Positions 51,254 through 59,880 are shown, numbered from the stretch's first letter. The stretch: 64,000 nucleotides of DNA from Kaistia sp. 32K (GCF_016629525.1 NZ_AP024269.1:2542001-2606000), one strand, 5' to 3'. Notes: generated by a model not told the origin, from the letters alone. Numbers and translations are program-made.

Positions 51254-52393
51254 CTATTTCATCAGACCGGCGGATCTCAGAGCGGCTTCGATAATGTCGC
51301 CAACCTTGGTGGAAGGCATGCCTGCGCTCGCATACACGCGCTCGGATGCGGGAGCCGGCTCCGGCATCGCATCGCTGAGGACGAATTCGTCACCCGACAC
51401 GATGGTGGTCTCTCGCTCAACGAATGGACCGCCAGCTGTCAGACCCCATTCTTCGGCGATTTCGAAGGTGGACGAGATTCCGACGTCCAACATATAGGGA
51501 CCGGGCTGCCCATATGCGGCGGGCCCCATCGAGGCAATGGGGGTGCCGTGTCCCATCCCTGTGACGCTGTGCAGGGTTACCCTCACGCGTCCGTCCTTGT
51601 CGGACCATTCCCGCGTCGCGCGGCCGTTCTGGATGGGCGTAGCCGTGGGCACTTCGACGAGCCCGTGCACCTCCCGCCATTGATCGACCAGAGCCTTCGA
51701 GTTGGCAGGATCGACCGTGCCATCCGCCGTTCCCTGCCATATCGAGATCGTCGGCCAGGGCCCGCCATGCGCTGAGGCGCTTCGAAGAGCGGCTTGGAGC
51801 CGGGATCCCGACGGCAAGGCGTGTCCTCGCATTCGGTCAAATGCTTCCGGAACGCCGTTGGCGACCCCGTGCGCCAGCCCCGCAATGATGGCGCCTCCCG
51901 CAAACACCTCGGGGTAGACAGCGAGCATCGTCGCCGCCATCGCGCCCCCTGCGGACAGTCCGGTGACGAAGACCCGGGACCGATCGATGTCGTGGGCCCG
52001 CGCGATCTCTTCGATCATCTGACGGATGGAAAGGGCTTCGCCCCGCCCGCGCTGGGTATGCTCCGGAAGAAACCAGTTGAAGCAGAGATTGGGGTTGTTG
52101 GCGCGCCGCTGCTGCGGGAAGAGCAGAAAGAAGCCTTGCTCCTCGGCCAGGACCGACCATCCAGAGCCATGATCATAGCTGTCGGCCGTCTGGGTGCAGC
52201 CGTGAAGCACGACGACGAGCGCGGCGTTTGCGGCGGGTCGGGACGGTATGAATGCCTTAGCGTCAAGGCCGCCAGGATTGGAGCCTGTTGCGTTGAGCGT
52301 AACAAGACGTGACGGCACCCGAGCGGATGGCTGGGACGCCGCGCGGACTTTCATCGCCGCCAACCGCGAAATCGTATCCGAAATCGACCGCAT
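51254..52393 (-). CDS. PHB depolymerase / feruloyl-esterase-type alpha/beta hydrolase
   Basis: 379 residues. LVVVLHGCTQTADSYDHGSG is the signature of the Esterase_PHB family (PF10503). The nucleophile is in TGLSAGGAMAA, the acid in WQGTADGTVDP and the histidine in TGMGHGTPI. No clear signal peptide, so probably cytosolic or exported by another route. The C-terminal tail after residue 300 is outside the catalytic core. The island context next to stress genes recalls similar clusters in Rhizobiales. Confidence 0.85.
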   Translation of the reverse strand: MRSISDTISRLAAMKVRAASQPSARVPSRLVTLNATGSNPGGLDAKAFIPSRPAANAALVVVLHGCTQTADSYDHGSGWSVLAEEQGFFLLFPQQRRANNPNLCFNWFLPEHTQRGRGEALSIRQMIEEIARAHDIDRSRVFVTGLSAGGAMAATMLAVYPEVFAGGAIIAGLAHGVANGVPEAFDRMRGHALPSGSRLQAALRSASAHGGPWPTISIWQGTADGTVDPANSKALVDQWREVHGLVEVPTATPIQNGRATREWSDKDGRVRVTLHSVTGMGHGTPIASMGPAAYGQPGPYMLDVGISSTFEIAEEWGLTAGGPFVERETTIVSGDEFVLSDAMPEPAPASERVYASAGMPSTKVGDIIEAALRSAGLMK

Positions 52394-52473
52394 CAGGTTT
52401 CCATCCGCGCTTGAGCATCGAGAGCAGATAATGGGAACTCATGCTGCAGTGCACAATGGCATTAGGAAGTTGC

Positions 52474-52499
52474 GGAACGAATTCGACGGTCAAGGGGTT
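52474..52499 (+). promoter_or_regulatory. EcfG-like general stress promoter
   Basis: GGAAC, 18 bases, then GTT (GGAAC-N17-GGTT) approximates the EcfG consensus GGAAC-N16/17-CGTT, with one mismatch at the C. It lies 117 bases before the DUF892 gene. It would tie the stress module to the PhyR-EcfG system. Confidence 0.45.
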
Positions 52500-52615
52500 G
52501 AACATGCAAGTCACCCCCTCACGTCGGCAGGAAATGCCGACCTATCCGGAACGGACCGACATCTCGGCGTCCATGAGCGGTGACGACCCCATCAATCCAT
52601 TCATGGGAGGCCCCA

Positions 52616-53128
52616 ATGGGCATATTTTCCAAAGACATCAAAACGCTCGACGACCTGTTCGTTCATCAGCTGCAAGACATCTATTACGCGGAGAAGCAGA
52701 TCCTGAAGGCTCTGCCGAAGATGATCGAAAAGGCCACGGCCCCTGAATTGAAGAAGGGGCTCACGGCCCATCTCGCCGAGACGGAGGGCCATGTCGATCG
52801 CGTCGAGCAGGTTTTTGAGATGCACGGCGCCAAAGCCAAGGCAGTGGACTGCCCGGCTATCGACGGCATCTTGAAGGAAGCCGACGAGGTTGCCGGCGAC
52901 GTGGCCGACAAGCAGGTTCTCGACGCCGCCATCATCGCCTCGGGCCAGGCGGTCGAGCACTACGAAATGACGCGCTACGGCACGTTGGTGGCCTGGGCTC
53001 GCCAGCTGGGCCGGGATGATTGCGCGGCCGTGCTTCAGCAGAACCTGGAAGAAGAGAAGGCCGCGGACCAGAAGCTCACCGAACTGGCCGAGGCCGCCGT
53101 CAACGCCCACGCCGCAGCTGCCGAGTGA
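52616..53128 (+). CDS. DUF892 (YciE/YciF) ferritin-like stress protein
   Basis: 170 residues from MGIFSKDIKTLDDLFVHQLQ. Four-helix ferritin-like fold; LQDIYYAEKQILKALPKM is the family hallmark with the metal-binding Glu and Tyr, and ASGQAVEHYEMTRYGTL holds the second site. Homologues are induced by stress and starvation. GGGAGG lies 6 bases before the ATG. First gene of a plus-strand stress cluster. Confidence 0.9.
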   Translation: MGIFSKDIKTLDDLFVHQLQDIYYAEKQILKALPKMIEKATAPELKKGLTAHLAETEGHVDRVEQVFEMHGAKAKAVDCPAIDGILKEADEVAGDVADKQVLDAAIIASGQAVEHYEMTRYGTLVAWARQLGRDDCAAVLQQNLEEEKAADQKLTELAEAAVNAHAAAAE

Positions 53129-53284
53129 CCGTCGACCAGCTCCGGGAGGACACAAGGCCGACGCGGGGCGCTGAAAAGTCCAGCGTTTGGGCCAGAGCTT
53201 AAGCTCACCAGTCGGCCCAACATGACACAGAGGCGCGGCTTTCCCGCGGACGGGGAAGCTATGTCAATTTTTGGAGGAATGCTC

Positions 53285-53578
53285 ATGAAACAGTTCGTAT
53301 TTGCCAGCCTTCTTGTCGCGGCGATGGCGTCTCCCGCCTTCGCTGAAGAAGCCACTACGCCCGCCGTCGCCGGCGATAAAACCAACCCGGCGGCCCCTGT
53401 GGCCGGCAAGAACAGCTTCACCGAGGGCCAGGCCCGCGATCGCATCGCAGCCGCCGGCTACAGCGATGTGTCTGCGCTCGTCCAGGACGCTGACGGTATC
53501 TGGCGCGGCAAGGCTTCGAAGGGCGGAACCGTGATGAATGTTGCCGTCGACTTCCAAGGCAACGTCACCAGCAAGTGA
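53285..53578 (+). CDS. small secreted PepSY-like protein
   Basis: 97 residues with a signal peptide (MKQFVFASLLVAAMASPAFA, cleavage before EE). The mature part has FTEGQARDRIAAAGYSDVSA and GIWRGKASKGGTVMNVAVDF, a PepSY-like alpha/beta domain common in small periplasmic stress proteins of Rhizobiales. GGAGGA precedes the ATG. Second in the cluster, 156 bases after DUF892. Confidence 0.75.
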   Translation: MKQFVFASLLVAAMASPAFAEEATTPAVAGDKTNPAAPVAGKNSFTEGQARDRIAAAGYSDVSALVQDADGIWRGKASKGGTVMNVAVDFQGNVTSK

Positions 53579-53602
53579 GCCTCGCGGCGAAAGGATATTC
53601 CC

Positions 53603-54190
53603 ATGACTACGATCGTTTCTGGACTGTTTGACAGCCGTGCTGACGCCACCAACGCGCTTCGCGATCTGCAGGCCCTCGGCGTCCCGCGCGATGATATCAG
53701 CCTCGTCGCATCCAATGCCGACAACGATGTCGATGCCTCGGACGTGGGGTCGGACGCCGGGGCGGGTGCTGGCCTAGGCGCCGCATTCGGCGGGCTCGGT
53801 GGGCTCCTGGCCGGGCTCGGCATCGTTGCCATTCCCGGCGTGGGTCCTGTCGTGGCTGCCGGCTGGCTGATCGCAACGGCGGCCGGAGCCGCCGCAGGCG
53901 CGGTGGTCGGCGGGGCCGCCGGGGGTATCGTCGGTGCTCTGACAGATTCGGGCGTGCCCGAGCGGGATGCAAACGTCTACGCGGAAGGCGTCCGCCGTGG
54001 CGGTACGCTGGTCACGGCCCGTGTCTCCGACGATAAGGTTGAGCTGGCTCGCGGCGTCCTGCAGGACGCTCGAGCTGTGGATCTGGAGCGCCGTCGTGCC
54101 GACTATGAGGGGGCGGGCTGGACGAGATTCGATCCGGACGCGCCGCTCCCCCGCAGGGATCGGGTCGGACTTAACAACGACCTGGTCTGA
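53603..54190 (+). CDS. general stress protein with glycine-zipper segment
   Basis: 195 residues. An N-terminal YflT/GSP17M-like domain (VSGLFDSRADATNALRDLQA and GVPRDDISLVASN) is followed by a Gly/Ala-rich double membrane segment (about 55-115) and a short soluble domain EGVRRGGTLVTARVSDDK. Such proteins accumulate under stress in many alphaproteobacteria, mechanism unknown. AAAGGA precedes the ATG; 24 bases after the PepSY-like gene. Confidence 0.75.
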   Translation: MTTIVSGLFDSRADATNALRDLQALGVPRDDISLVASNADNDVDASDVGSDAGAGAGLGAAFGGLGGLLAGLGIVAIPGVGPVVAAGWLIATAAGAAAGAVVGGAAGGIVGALTDSGVPERDANVYAEGVRRGGTLVTARVSDDKVELARGVLQDARAVDLERRRADYEGAGWTRFDPDAPLPRRDRVGLNNDLV

Positions 54191-54196
54191 TACCAA

Positions 54197-54217
54197 CGAG
54201 GGGCCTTCGGGCCCCTC
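54197..54217 (+). terminator. hairpin between stress genes
   Basis: CGAGGGGCC and GGCCCCTCG pair perfectly around a short TTC loop. No T tract follows, so it is probably an RNA-stabilising or partial terminator signal. Confidence 0.5.
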
Positions 54218-54237
54218 GCCAATGGGAGCGAGCTGAA

Positions 54238-54432
54238 ATGCGCGCATTGACCGATCGCGAGTGGCAGACCCTTACCGATGTCTCCAATCCGTCAGAGTGC
54301 CTTTTGCGGGACGGCGAGACGATCGAGCGCCTGCTGCGCGAGGGCCTCATACACCAGCTTGCAAACTGCTACCGGCCGACCCCGCTCGGCACGGAAGCGC
54401 TGCAGCGACGCCAAGGCGGGCGGGCGCGCTAG
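54238..54432 (+). CDS. small protein with winged-helix-like features
   Basis: 64 residues: MRALTDREWQTLTDVSNPSE, then a helix IERLLREGLIHQL and YRPTPLGTEAL. The L..GLI......PT..G order is that of the recognition helix and wing of MarR-type domains. It is similar in layout to the 63-residue protein at 57800-57991. GGGAGCGAG lies before the ATG. Role unknown. Confidence 0.6.
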   Translation: MRALTDREWQTLTDVSNPSECLLRDGETIERLLREGLIHQLANCYRPTPLGTEALQRRQGGRAR

Positions 54433-54504
54433 CTCCCAGGGCGACGGCGGGAATTGTCGCCGATGGCACGACTTTGCGAGAGCAGCCAAGGGAAGGACTT
54501 GTCC

Positions 54505-55467
54505 ATGAGCACCGGGAAAAAGGTCGAGAAGAAGCAGCGTGAGATCCAGCGCAAGGTCGATAAGGACGACGCCGGAGCCAAGACCTCCAGGAAACCGACG
54601 GCCATGCAGGCTGGCGCTCGGGAATATCCTGCCCCACCCTTTCCCAAGCAACACCACCCCAAACCGGGCGTGGAAAGCGAGATCGATCCCGCGCCGATGT
54701 ATGACGCACCGTTTTGGACAGGCTCCGGCAAACTCGATTCAAGCGTGGCACTGATAACGGGAGGCGATTCCGGCATTGGACGCGCCGTTGCGGTCCTGTT
54801 CGCCAGGGAAGGCGCCGACATCGCGATATTCTATCTGTCCGAGCATGACGATGCCGAGGCCACGAAGTCCGCGGTCGAGGCCGAAGGCAAACGGTGCCTT
54901 CTCATCTCCGGCGACGTCGCCCGACGGGAAGACTGCAAAAAAGCGGTGGCGCAGACAGTCAAGCAATTCGGTCGGCTTGATGTTCTCGTCAACAACGCCG
55001 CTTTCCAAGTGCACTCCGCCGAATTCGCCGACCTCACCGAGCAGCACTTCGACACGACCCTGAAGACCAACCTCTACGGCTATTTCCATATGGCCCAGGA
55101 AGCCGTGCCGCACATGAAACCGGGCTCGGCCATCATCAACACGGGTTCGGTCACGGGGCTGATGGGTTCGAAATCCCTCGTCGACTATTCGATGACGAAG
55201 GGTGGCATTCACGCCTTCACCAGGGCTCTCTCGGGCAATCTCGTCGCCAAGGGCATCCGCGTCAACGCCGTGGCGCCCGGTCCCGTCTGGACCCCGCTCA
55301 ACCCTTCTGACAAGACGGCCGAGGACGTGGCCGAGTTCGGCTCGGACACACCGATGAAGAGGCCGGCCCAGCCGGAGGAGATAGCTCCAGCCTATGTGTT
55401 CCTAGCCTCTCCGCAGTGCTCCAGCTACATCACCGGGGAAGTGCTGCCCATCGTCGGAGGCTACTAG
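54505..55467 (+). CDS. SDR family oxidoreductase (YghA-like)
   Basis: 320 residues. A Lys-rich N-terminal extension (about 60 residues) ends in QHHPKPGVESEIDPAP, typical of the YghA/YhdF group. The Rossmann loop TGGDSGIGRAVAV, NNAAFQ and the catalytic Y-S-M-T-K in LVDYSMTKGGIHAFTRAL are intact. It is probably an NAD(P)-dependent alcohol or aldehyde reductase used under stress. The start MSTGKKVEKKQ has GAAGGA upstream. Closed by a terminator. Confidence 0.87.
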   Translation: MSTGKKVEKKQREIQRKVDKDDAGAKTSRKPTAMQAGAREYPAPPFPKQHHPKPGVESEIDPAPMYDAPFWTGSGKLDSSVALITGGDSGIGRAVAVLFAREGADIAIFYLSEHDDAEATKSAVEAEGKRCLLISGDVARREDCKKAVAQTVKQFGRLDVLVNNAAFQVHSAEFADLTEQHFDTTLKTNLYGYFHMAQEAVPHMKPGSAIINTGSVTGLMGSKSLVDYSMTKGGIHAFTRALSGNLVAKGIRVNAVAPGPVWTPLNPSDKTAEDVAEFGSDTPMKRPAQPEEIAPAYVFLASPQCSSYITGEVLPIVGGY

Positions 55468-55551
55468 AGCCTCCAGCGAAGAGAGGGCTATCCAGCAGAC
55501 CATCCGACATATCGAGAGCGGAATAGCTCAAGCACCACGACTAGTTAAGAC

Positions 55552-55580
55552 CGGGCCCGATCGATCGGGCCCGTTTCTTT
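55552..55580 (+). terminator. intrinsic terminator of the stress cluster
   Basis: A perfect 22-base palindrome CGGGCCCGATC/GATCGGGCCCG followed by TTTCTTTT, 84 bases after the SDR stop. Confidence 0.85.
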
Positions 55581-55740
55581 TCCGCCGTAGCATGCGCAGG
55601 TCGCTCAATCCGGATCCCGGGCATCCTTCAACTCATGCGTTGTCCGGCATTGGGGCGGAAGCAATCTCGCCAAATCCCAAGCTAGGTATATAACTTCTGC
55701 GAAGTTTGCCGCTGGTGATTTGGACGAGATTTTCACGTTT

Positions 55741-57825
55741 ATGAACAATACGGCCATCGAAAAGCGCGAGCATGAAGAACGGCGACTGGCTGCGCTCAGA
55801 AGCTATGACGTCCTCGATACGCCCAGAGAAGCGGAATTCGATGCGATTGCACAACTTGCGTCAGAGATATGTGGCACGCCCATAGCCGTGGTCAATTTGA
55901 TCGCGGATCATCGGCAGTTCTTCAAGGCCGAGGTTGGGCTAGGGGTGCGGGAGACGCCGTTTGAAAGCTCATTTTGCGCCAAGGCCATTCTGGAGGAGGA
56001 CTTTCTTCTGGTGCCAGACGCGTCGAAGGACCCTCGCTTCGATTGCAACCCACTGGTTACTGGTAGCCCGCACCTGAGGTTCTATGCCGGGGCGCTCCTG
56101 AAGACACAGGAGGGACTGCCGATCGGGACCGTTTGCGTCCTTGACTACGAACCCAAGCAGCTAAACGAGACGCAGCAGCGAACCCTGCGTGTTCTTGCCC
56201 AGCAGGTGATGACCCAACTTGAGCTACGGCGCCTTCTCAAGGCACAGGCGCATGAGATTGCCGTGGAGAGAAGACTGAGCGCCCGCCGACAGGCGCAGGC
56301 GATTAAGCTGAGCCGCATTGGCGAACTCGCTCAACAGGAGCAGGAGCGCTTTAAATCGGCCCAGGGCGCAGGTCGTATTGGTATATTCGAGGTTGATGTC
56401 CCAACCGGGAACATGACCGTGTCTGAAGAGTTCTGCCGCATTTTTGGCGTCGCCGTTCAGACAAACTATACCGCCTCCACTTTCGAGAGCCTCATCGTCG
56501 AGGAGGACCGCGCGGTCAGTTCTGACGACAAGAGCCGCAGCGGCGGAACGGCGGAACTGGATGTCGAGTATCGGATCAGGCGGGCCAACGACCAAAGCCT
56601 TAGATGGATCGCGCGGAGAGCGCGTTTCACAGTCGACCAGGGCGGTATCAGCCACATGGTCGGGATCGTTCTTGATGTCACCGATTCCAAGCAGAGGGAT
56701 CTTCGAACCCAGTGCTTGCTGTCACTTGGAGATCAGCTGCGGGAAGTCACAACCATCAAGGGCGCCGCACAGATTGCCGCTGAGGTGCTGGCAGAGGGAC
56801 TGGGGGTCGGGCGAACGGGCTACGCAACGATTGATCGCGCGAACGACGCTTTTGTCGTGGAGTTTGATTGGTCGAACGATGGTGAGCTTTCCTTTGGCGG
56901 CCGTCATCCTCTCTCGGCTTTCAATGCCACTGCCGAGCGCCTCGCCTTGGGAGAGACCCTGGCAGTGCCCAATGTTCCGGCGGCGCCATGGTTGGGCGGC
57001 GACGCAGAGGGCTACGCCGCTTTTGGCGTCCGATCCTTCATCAAGGTTCCCATTTTGGAAGCCGGCGCATTGATTGGTGTGCTCTTCGCCCATGACGACA
57101 CACCTCGCTTCTGGACAAGCGATGAAATGACATTTGCATGGGGCGTCGCGGACAGAACCTATGCGGCGATAGCGAAACTAAGGGCAGAGGCCCAGCAGGC
57201 TGTGCTCAATGAGGAGCTGAGCCATCGTCTGAAGAACACATTGGCTATGGTCCAGGCCATTGCCGGCCAGACGCTGAAAAATGTCACGGAGCGGGATGCT
57301 GTCGAAGCATTCGTCGGCAGGCTCCAGTCGCTCAGTGCCGCCCATGACGTCTTGCTGCAACAATCCTGGTCCGCAGCGCGGATAAGGGACATCGTGGAGG
57401 AAATTGCCAGGACTCATGCGGAGCCTGGTCGCATCACAATCGCAGGGCCTGACATCAACATAGGCCCTAAAGCTGCGCTCTCGCTCTCCCTGATTCTGCA
57501 TGAGCTTGCGACGAATGCCGCCAAATACGGCTCTCTCTCCAACGATGTCGGATTGGTAGATATCTCGTGGCGTGTCGAGGGTTCTGCCGATGGCAGTCGT
57601 CTTGAATTCAGGTGGGAAGAAAAGGATGGCCCCCTTGTCCGGGAGCCACTTCATAGGGGGTTTGGATCGCGCTTAATCCGCATGGGGCTGGCTGGATCAG
57701 GGGATGTCGACAAGCGTTACCTCTCGACGGGGTTGATTGCCGTTTTCCGGGCACCGATGGGACTTGTTCAGGAGTGGCACCGGGAAGCGGATGATGGGCT
57801 TAAATCTCCCGACGAAGAGCAATAA
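55741..57825 (+). CDS. GAF-PAS-GAF HWE-family sensor histidine kinase
   Basis: 694 residues from MNNTAIEKREHEERR. First GAF domain about 15-165 (TPIAVVNLIADHRQFFKAEV), a PAS domain about 205-315, a second GAF about 325-480 and the HWE kinase from 485. The phosphoacceptor is H495 in ELSHRLKNTLAMVQAIAG, the N-box LHELATNAAKYGSLS, and FRWEEKDGP and RGFGSRLIRMGL follow. No membrane segment. The gene is AT-richer than the core genome. A TTG at 55720 is an alternative start. No response regulator adjoins it. Confidence 0.9.
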   Translation: MNNTAIEKREHEERRLAALRSYDVLDTPREAEFDAIAQLASEICGTPIAVVNLIADHRQFFKAEVGLGVRETPFESSFCAKAILEEDFLLVPDASKDPRFDCNPLVTGSPHLRFYAGALLKTQEGLPIGTVCVLDYEPKQLNETQQRTLRVLAQQVMTQLELRRLLKAQAHEIAVERRLSARRQAQAIKLSRIGELAQQEQERFKSAQGAGRIGIFEVDVPTGNMTVSEEFCRIFGVAVQTNYTASTFESLIVEEDRAVSSDDKSRSGGTAELDVEYRIRRANDQSLRWIARRARFTVDQGGISHMVGIVLDVTDSKQRDLRTQCLLSLGDQLREVTTIKGAAQIAAEVLAEGLGVGRTGYATIDRANDAFVVEFDWSNDGELSFGGRHPLSAFNATAERLALGETLAVPNVPAAPWLGGDAEGYAAFGVRSFIKVPILEAGALIGVLFAHDDTPRFWTSDEMTFAWGVADRTYAAIAKLRAEAQQAVLNEELSHRLKNTLAMVQAIAGQTLKNVTERDAVEAFVGRLQSLSAAHDVLLQQSWSAARIRDIVEEIARTHAEPGRITIAGPDINIGPKAALSLSLILHELATNAAKYGSLSNDVGLVDISWRVEGSADGSRLEFRWEEKDGPLVREPLHRGFGSRLIRMGLAGSGDVDKRYLSTGLIAVFRAPMGLVQEWHREADDGLKSPDEEQ

Positions 57826-57991
57826 GCAGGCGCCCCGCTTCCGTCGGGGACCATCGCTGGGATCCAACCAGCTCGATGAGCCCGTCTACTTCGAGGGCCA
57901 CCAAATCGCTGGGGAGGCTTGCGAAGTCCAGCCCGTCGATTTCCAGTGCATGAAGAAGAGCCCATTGCGGTCGTGTCAGCTGGTGGGTCAT
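57800..57991 (-). CDS. small winged-helix-like protein
   Basis: 63 residues, MTHQLTRPQWALLHALEIDG, then LVALEVDGLIELVG and RWSPTEAGRLLIALRR. The strong ribosome site AAGGAGGTGA 4 bases before the ATG makes it a real gene despite its size. It resembles the protein at 54238-54432 in length and layout. It overlaps the convergent HWE kinase end by 26 bases and follows the 57995-58228 gene with only 3 bases between. Confidence 0.65.
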   Translation of the reverse strand: MTHQLTRPQWALLHALEIDGLDFASLPSDLVALEVDGLIELVGSQRWSPTEAGRLLIALRREI

Positions 57992-57994
57992 CGC

Positions 57995-58228
57995 TCACCT
58001 CCTTGGAGGACGCGTAGCCCAATCCCGCGGACGCTGAATCAGTTCCAGGGATACCGGTCGCACCAAAGCTGATCCGTTGGCCGAATAGGCCGGCCCCTCA
58101 TTCGACGGAAGTACCGGCCCCTGCGCTCCATGGGTGACAGCCGTCCGACCAGCCCCATCGCCGTTCGCATGAACGACTGCTGCCGGATCGCCCCTGCAAG
58201 GGGGCATGCCGGCGCTGCTGCCATTCAT
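57995..58228 (-). CDS. small hypothetical protein
   Basis: 77 residues, MNGSSAGMPPCRGDPAAVVH at the start and LELIQRPRDWATRPPRR at the end. GGAGG stands 8 bases before the ATG, and its stop lies inside the ribosome site of the next gene, which supports a two-gene operon. No family is recognised. A competing frame on the same strand has no ribosome site. Confidence 0.4.
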   Translation of the reverse strand: MNGSSAGMPPCRGDPAAVVHANGDGAGRTAVTHGAQGPVLPSNEGPAYSANGSALVRPVSLELIQRPRDWATRPPRR

Positions 58229-58464
58229 CGTTCACGCCTCCAATCCCTCTCATGAACCTCAACAGATCTGGCACATTTGAGCTGCTGTTGAGCAAAAGAA
58301 AAAAACAGAACTCAAGCGGCAATAATTGCGAGACAAGCGCATTGTAATCTCTCGCAACTGTAAGATGAAAATGACAATCCGGCTAAAATAATCGGCAACC
58401 TATTGCCGCTCGACTGAATTGAATTGCTGTGAATGAAACCAGAAACATTAATTGGAAAAAAGTA

Positions 58465-58665
58465 ATGGCAAATCAGCAGAGTGGTCGCGGTAGCGATAGC
58501 AAGCAGAATGACGACAAGGGCGGCAAGTCCTCTCAGGGTGGCACCCCCGAGCAGCACGCCGAAGCCGGACGCCAGAGTCACAAGAACGACGATTCCAAGT
58601 CGGGTTCGAGCGGCGGCAAGAGCGGCGGCTCGTCGTCAGGCAGCAAGTCTTCGGGCGGCAAGTAA
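58465..58665 (+). CDS. KGG-repeat stress-induced peptide
   Basis: 66 residues of extreme hydrophilic low complexity, from MANQQSGRGSDSKQNDDKGG. GGTPEQHAEAGRQSHKN is the stress-induced KGG/acidophilic motif (PF10685), followed by Ser/Gly/Lys repeats (GGKSGGSSSGSKS). Such peptides are highly induced in stationary phase and desiccation. It precedes manganese catalase with a hairpin between. The 236 bases upstream are AT-rich and likely hold the promoter. Confidence 0.75.
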   Translation: MANQQSGRGSDSKQNDDKGGKSSQGGTPEQHAEAGRQSHKNDDSKSGSSGGKSGGSSSGSKSSGGK

Positions 58666-58688
58666 ACCGACCATCTACGCTTCACTGG

Positions 58689-58715
58689 GGAGGGCCCGTT
58701 TCGGGCCCTCCTCTT
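58689..58715 (+). terminator. hairpin between KGG gene and catalase
   Basis: GGAGGGCCCG pairs perfectly with CGGGCCCTCC around TTT, followed by TCTTC. It may end most KGG transcripts and let only part reach the catalase. Confidence 0.7.
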
Positions 58716-58749
58716 CACAAATGGGGGGCAAATACCCAGGAGTGACAAC

Positions 58750-59682
58750 ATGTTTATGCACAACAAACGACTGCAATATACCGTTCGTGTTTCCGAGCCG
58801 AATCCCCGCTTGGCATGCATGATGATGGAGCAATTCGGCGGCGCCGATGGCGAGCTCGCGGCTGCAATGCGCTACTTCACCCAAGGGTTGGGCGAGGATG
58901 ATATGGGGCGCAAGGACATGCTGCTCGACATTGCCACCGAGGAGCTGAGCCACCTCGAGATCATCGGCTCCATCGTTACCATGCTGAACAAGGGCCTGAA
59001 GGCGCAGCTTGCCGAAGGGCAGCTGAAAGAGGCCGAGCTCTATCTCATGGTCGGCTCGGGCGGCGCATCCGCGAAAGAGGCGATCCTTTTCGGGGGAGGA
59101 CCAGCGCTCTGCGATTCCGCGGGCGTACCCTGGACGGCTTCCTATATCGACTCGCGCGGAGAGCCGACAGCGGACCTGCGCTCCAACATCGCGGCCGAAG
59201 CGCGGGCCAAAATCGTCTATGAGCGCCTGATCCATCTCACGGATGATCCCGGCATCAAGGACGCGCTCGGTTTCCTCATGACACGCGAAATTGCCCACCA
59301 GAAGTCCTTCGAAAAGGCGCTCTACGCGATTGAGAACAACTTCCCCACGGGCAAGCTCCCCGGCGTGGAGCGCTACGCCAGCATGTATGTCAACACCTCC
59401 CAGGGAGATGGTGATGCAAGGGGGCCCTGGAACTCCGGCGACGAATGGGATCGAATTGACAATCTGGACGACGTCATGCCCGCCGACCAGGGCGATGGCA
59501 CGGCCACCGTCGCGCTAAGCGCCAAAGACCAGAAAGTCGCGGCGAAGCTGGCCGATCGTACCCTGTCTGACCCCACATCCGATCCGACAACAGGTGCGGA
59601 TATGGGCGCAGGTCCTGGTGCGGGACGCACGAAGAATGGGGACATGGGCGGCACGTCGAGTATCCATTCCCCAGCGGCATAG
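58750..59682 (+). CDS. manganese catalase
   Basis: 310 residues; destroys hydrogen peroxide with a dimanganese site, no haem. Ligand residues are seen as E35 (GGADGELAAAM), E65 and H68 (TEELSHLEI), the Glu of AAEARAKIVYE and the His of TREIAHQKSFEKAL. The C-terminal 60 residues are disordered and Gly/Asp/Thr-rich, common in this family. AGGAG lies 8 bases before the ATG. Last gene of the stress module. Confidence 0.93.
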   Translation: MFMHNKRLQYTVRVSEPNPRLACMMMEQFGGADGELAAAMRYFTQGLGEDDMGRKDMLLDIATEELSHLEIIGSIVTMLNKGLKAQLAEGQLKEAELYLMVGSGGASAKEAILFGGGPALCDSAGVPWTASYIDSRGEPTADLRSNIAAEARAKIVYERLIHLTDDPGIKDALGFLMTREIAHQKSFEKALYAIENNFPTGKLPGVERYASMYVNTSQGDGDARGPWNSGDEWDRIDNLDDVMPADQGDGTATVALSAKDQKVAAKLADRTLSDPTSDPTTGADMGAGPGAGRTKNGDMGGTSSIHSPAA

Positions 59683-59853
59683 ATCGCGTCGAGCAACTGA
59701 CGATCACGAGAGGGGCCGACGGGCAACGCCGGCGCCTACGACGCTCTCCAGGATGCCTGCCATGACCAGTGCGCTGAGCCTGCTGGCGGCTGGGTAGCTT
59801 TCCTAAGCTGGCGCGGCAAGAGCAAAGGCGGACGATTTTTCTCCGCGCGCGCC

Positions 59854-59880
59854 GGTAGCACCATAAGGCTACCTTTGTTT
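59854..59880 (+). terminator. terminator after manganese catalase
   Basis: GGTAGC and GCTACC form a perfect 6-bp stem with an 8-base loop, followed by TTTGTTT. It lies 172 bases after the catalase stop, and the gap holds no gene. Confidence 0.6.

Noticed and set aside
57159..57654. Minus-strand open frames inside the HWE kinase gene
   Set aside because: The plus-strand kinase motifs (H495, N-box, ATP lid) are continuous across the region, so these frames are shadows.
58312..58581. An 89-residue minus-strand open frame opposite the KGG gene
   Set aside because: It lacks a ribosome site and is the antisense of a protein with a clear KGG motif; the hydrophobic stretch comes from the complement of Lys/Asp/Ser codons.
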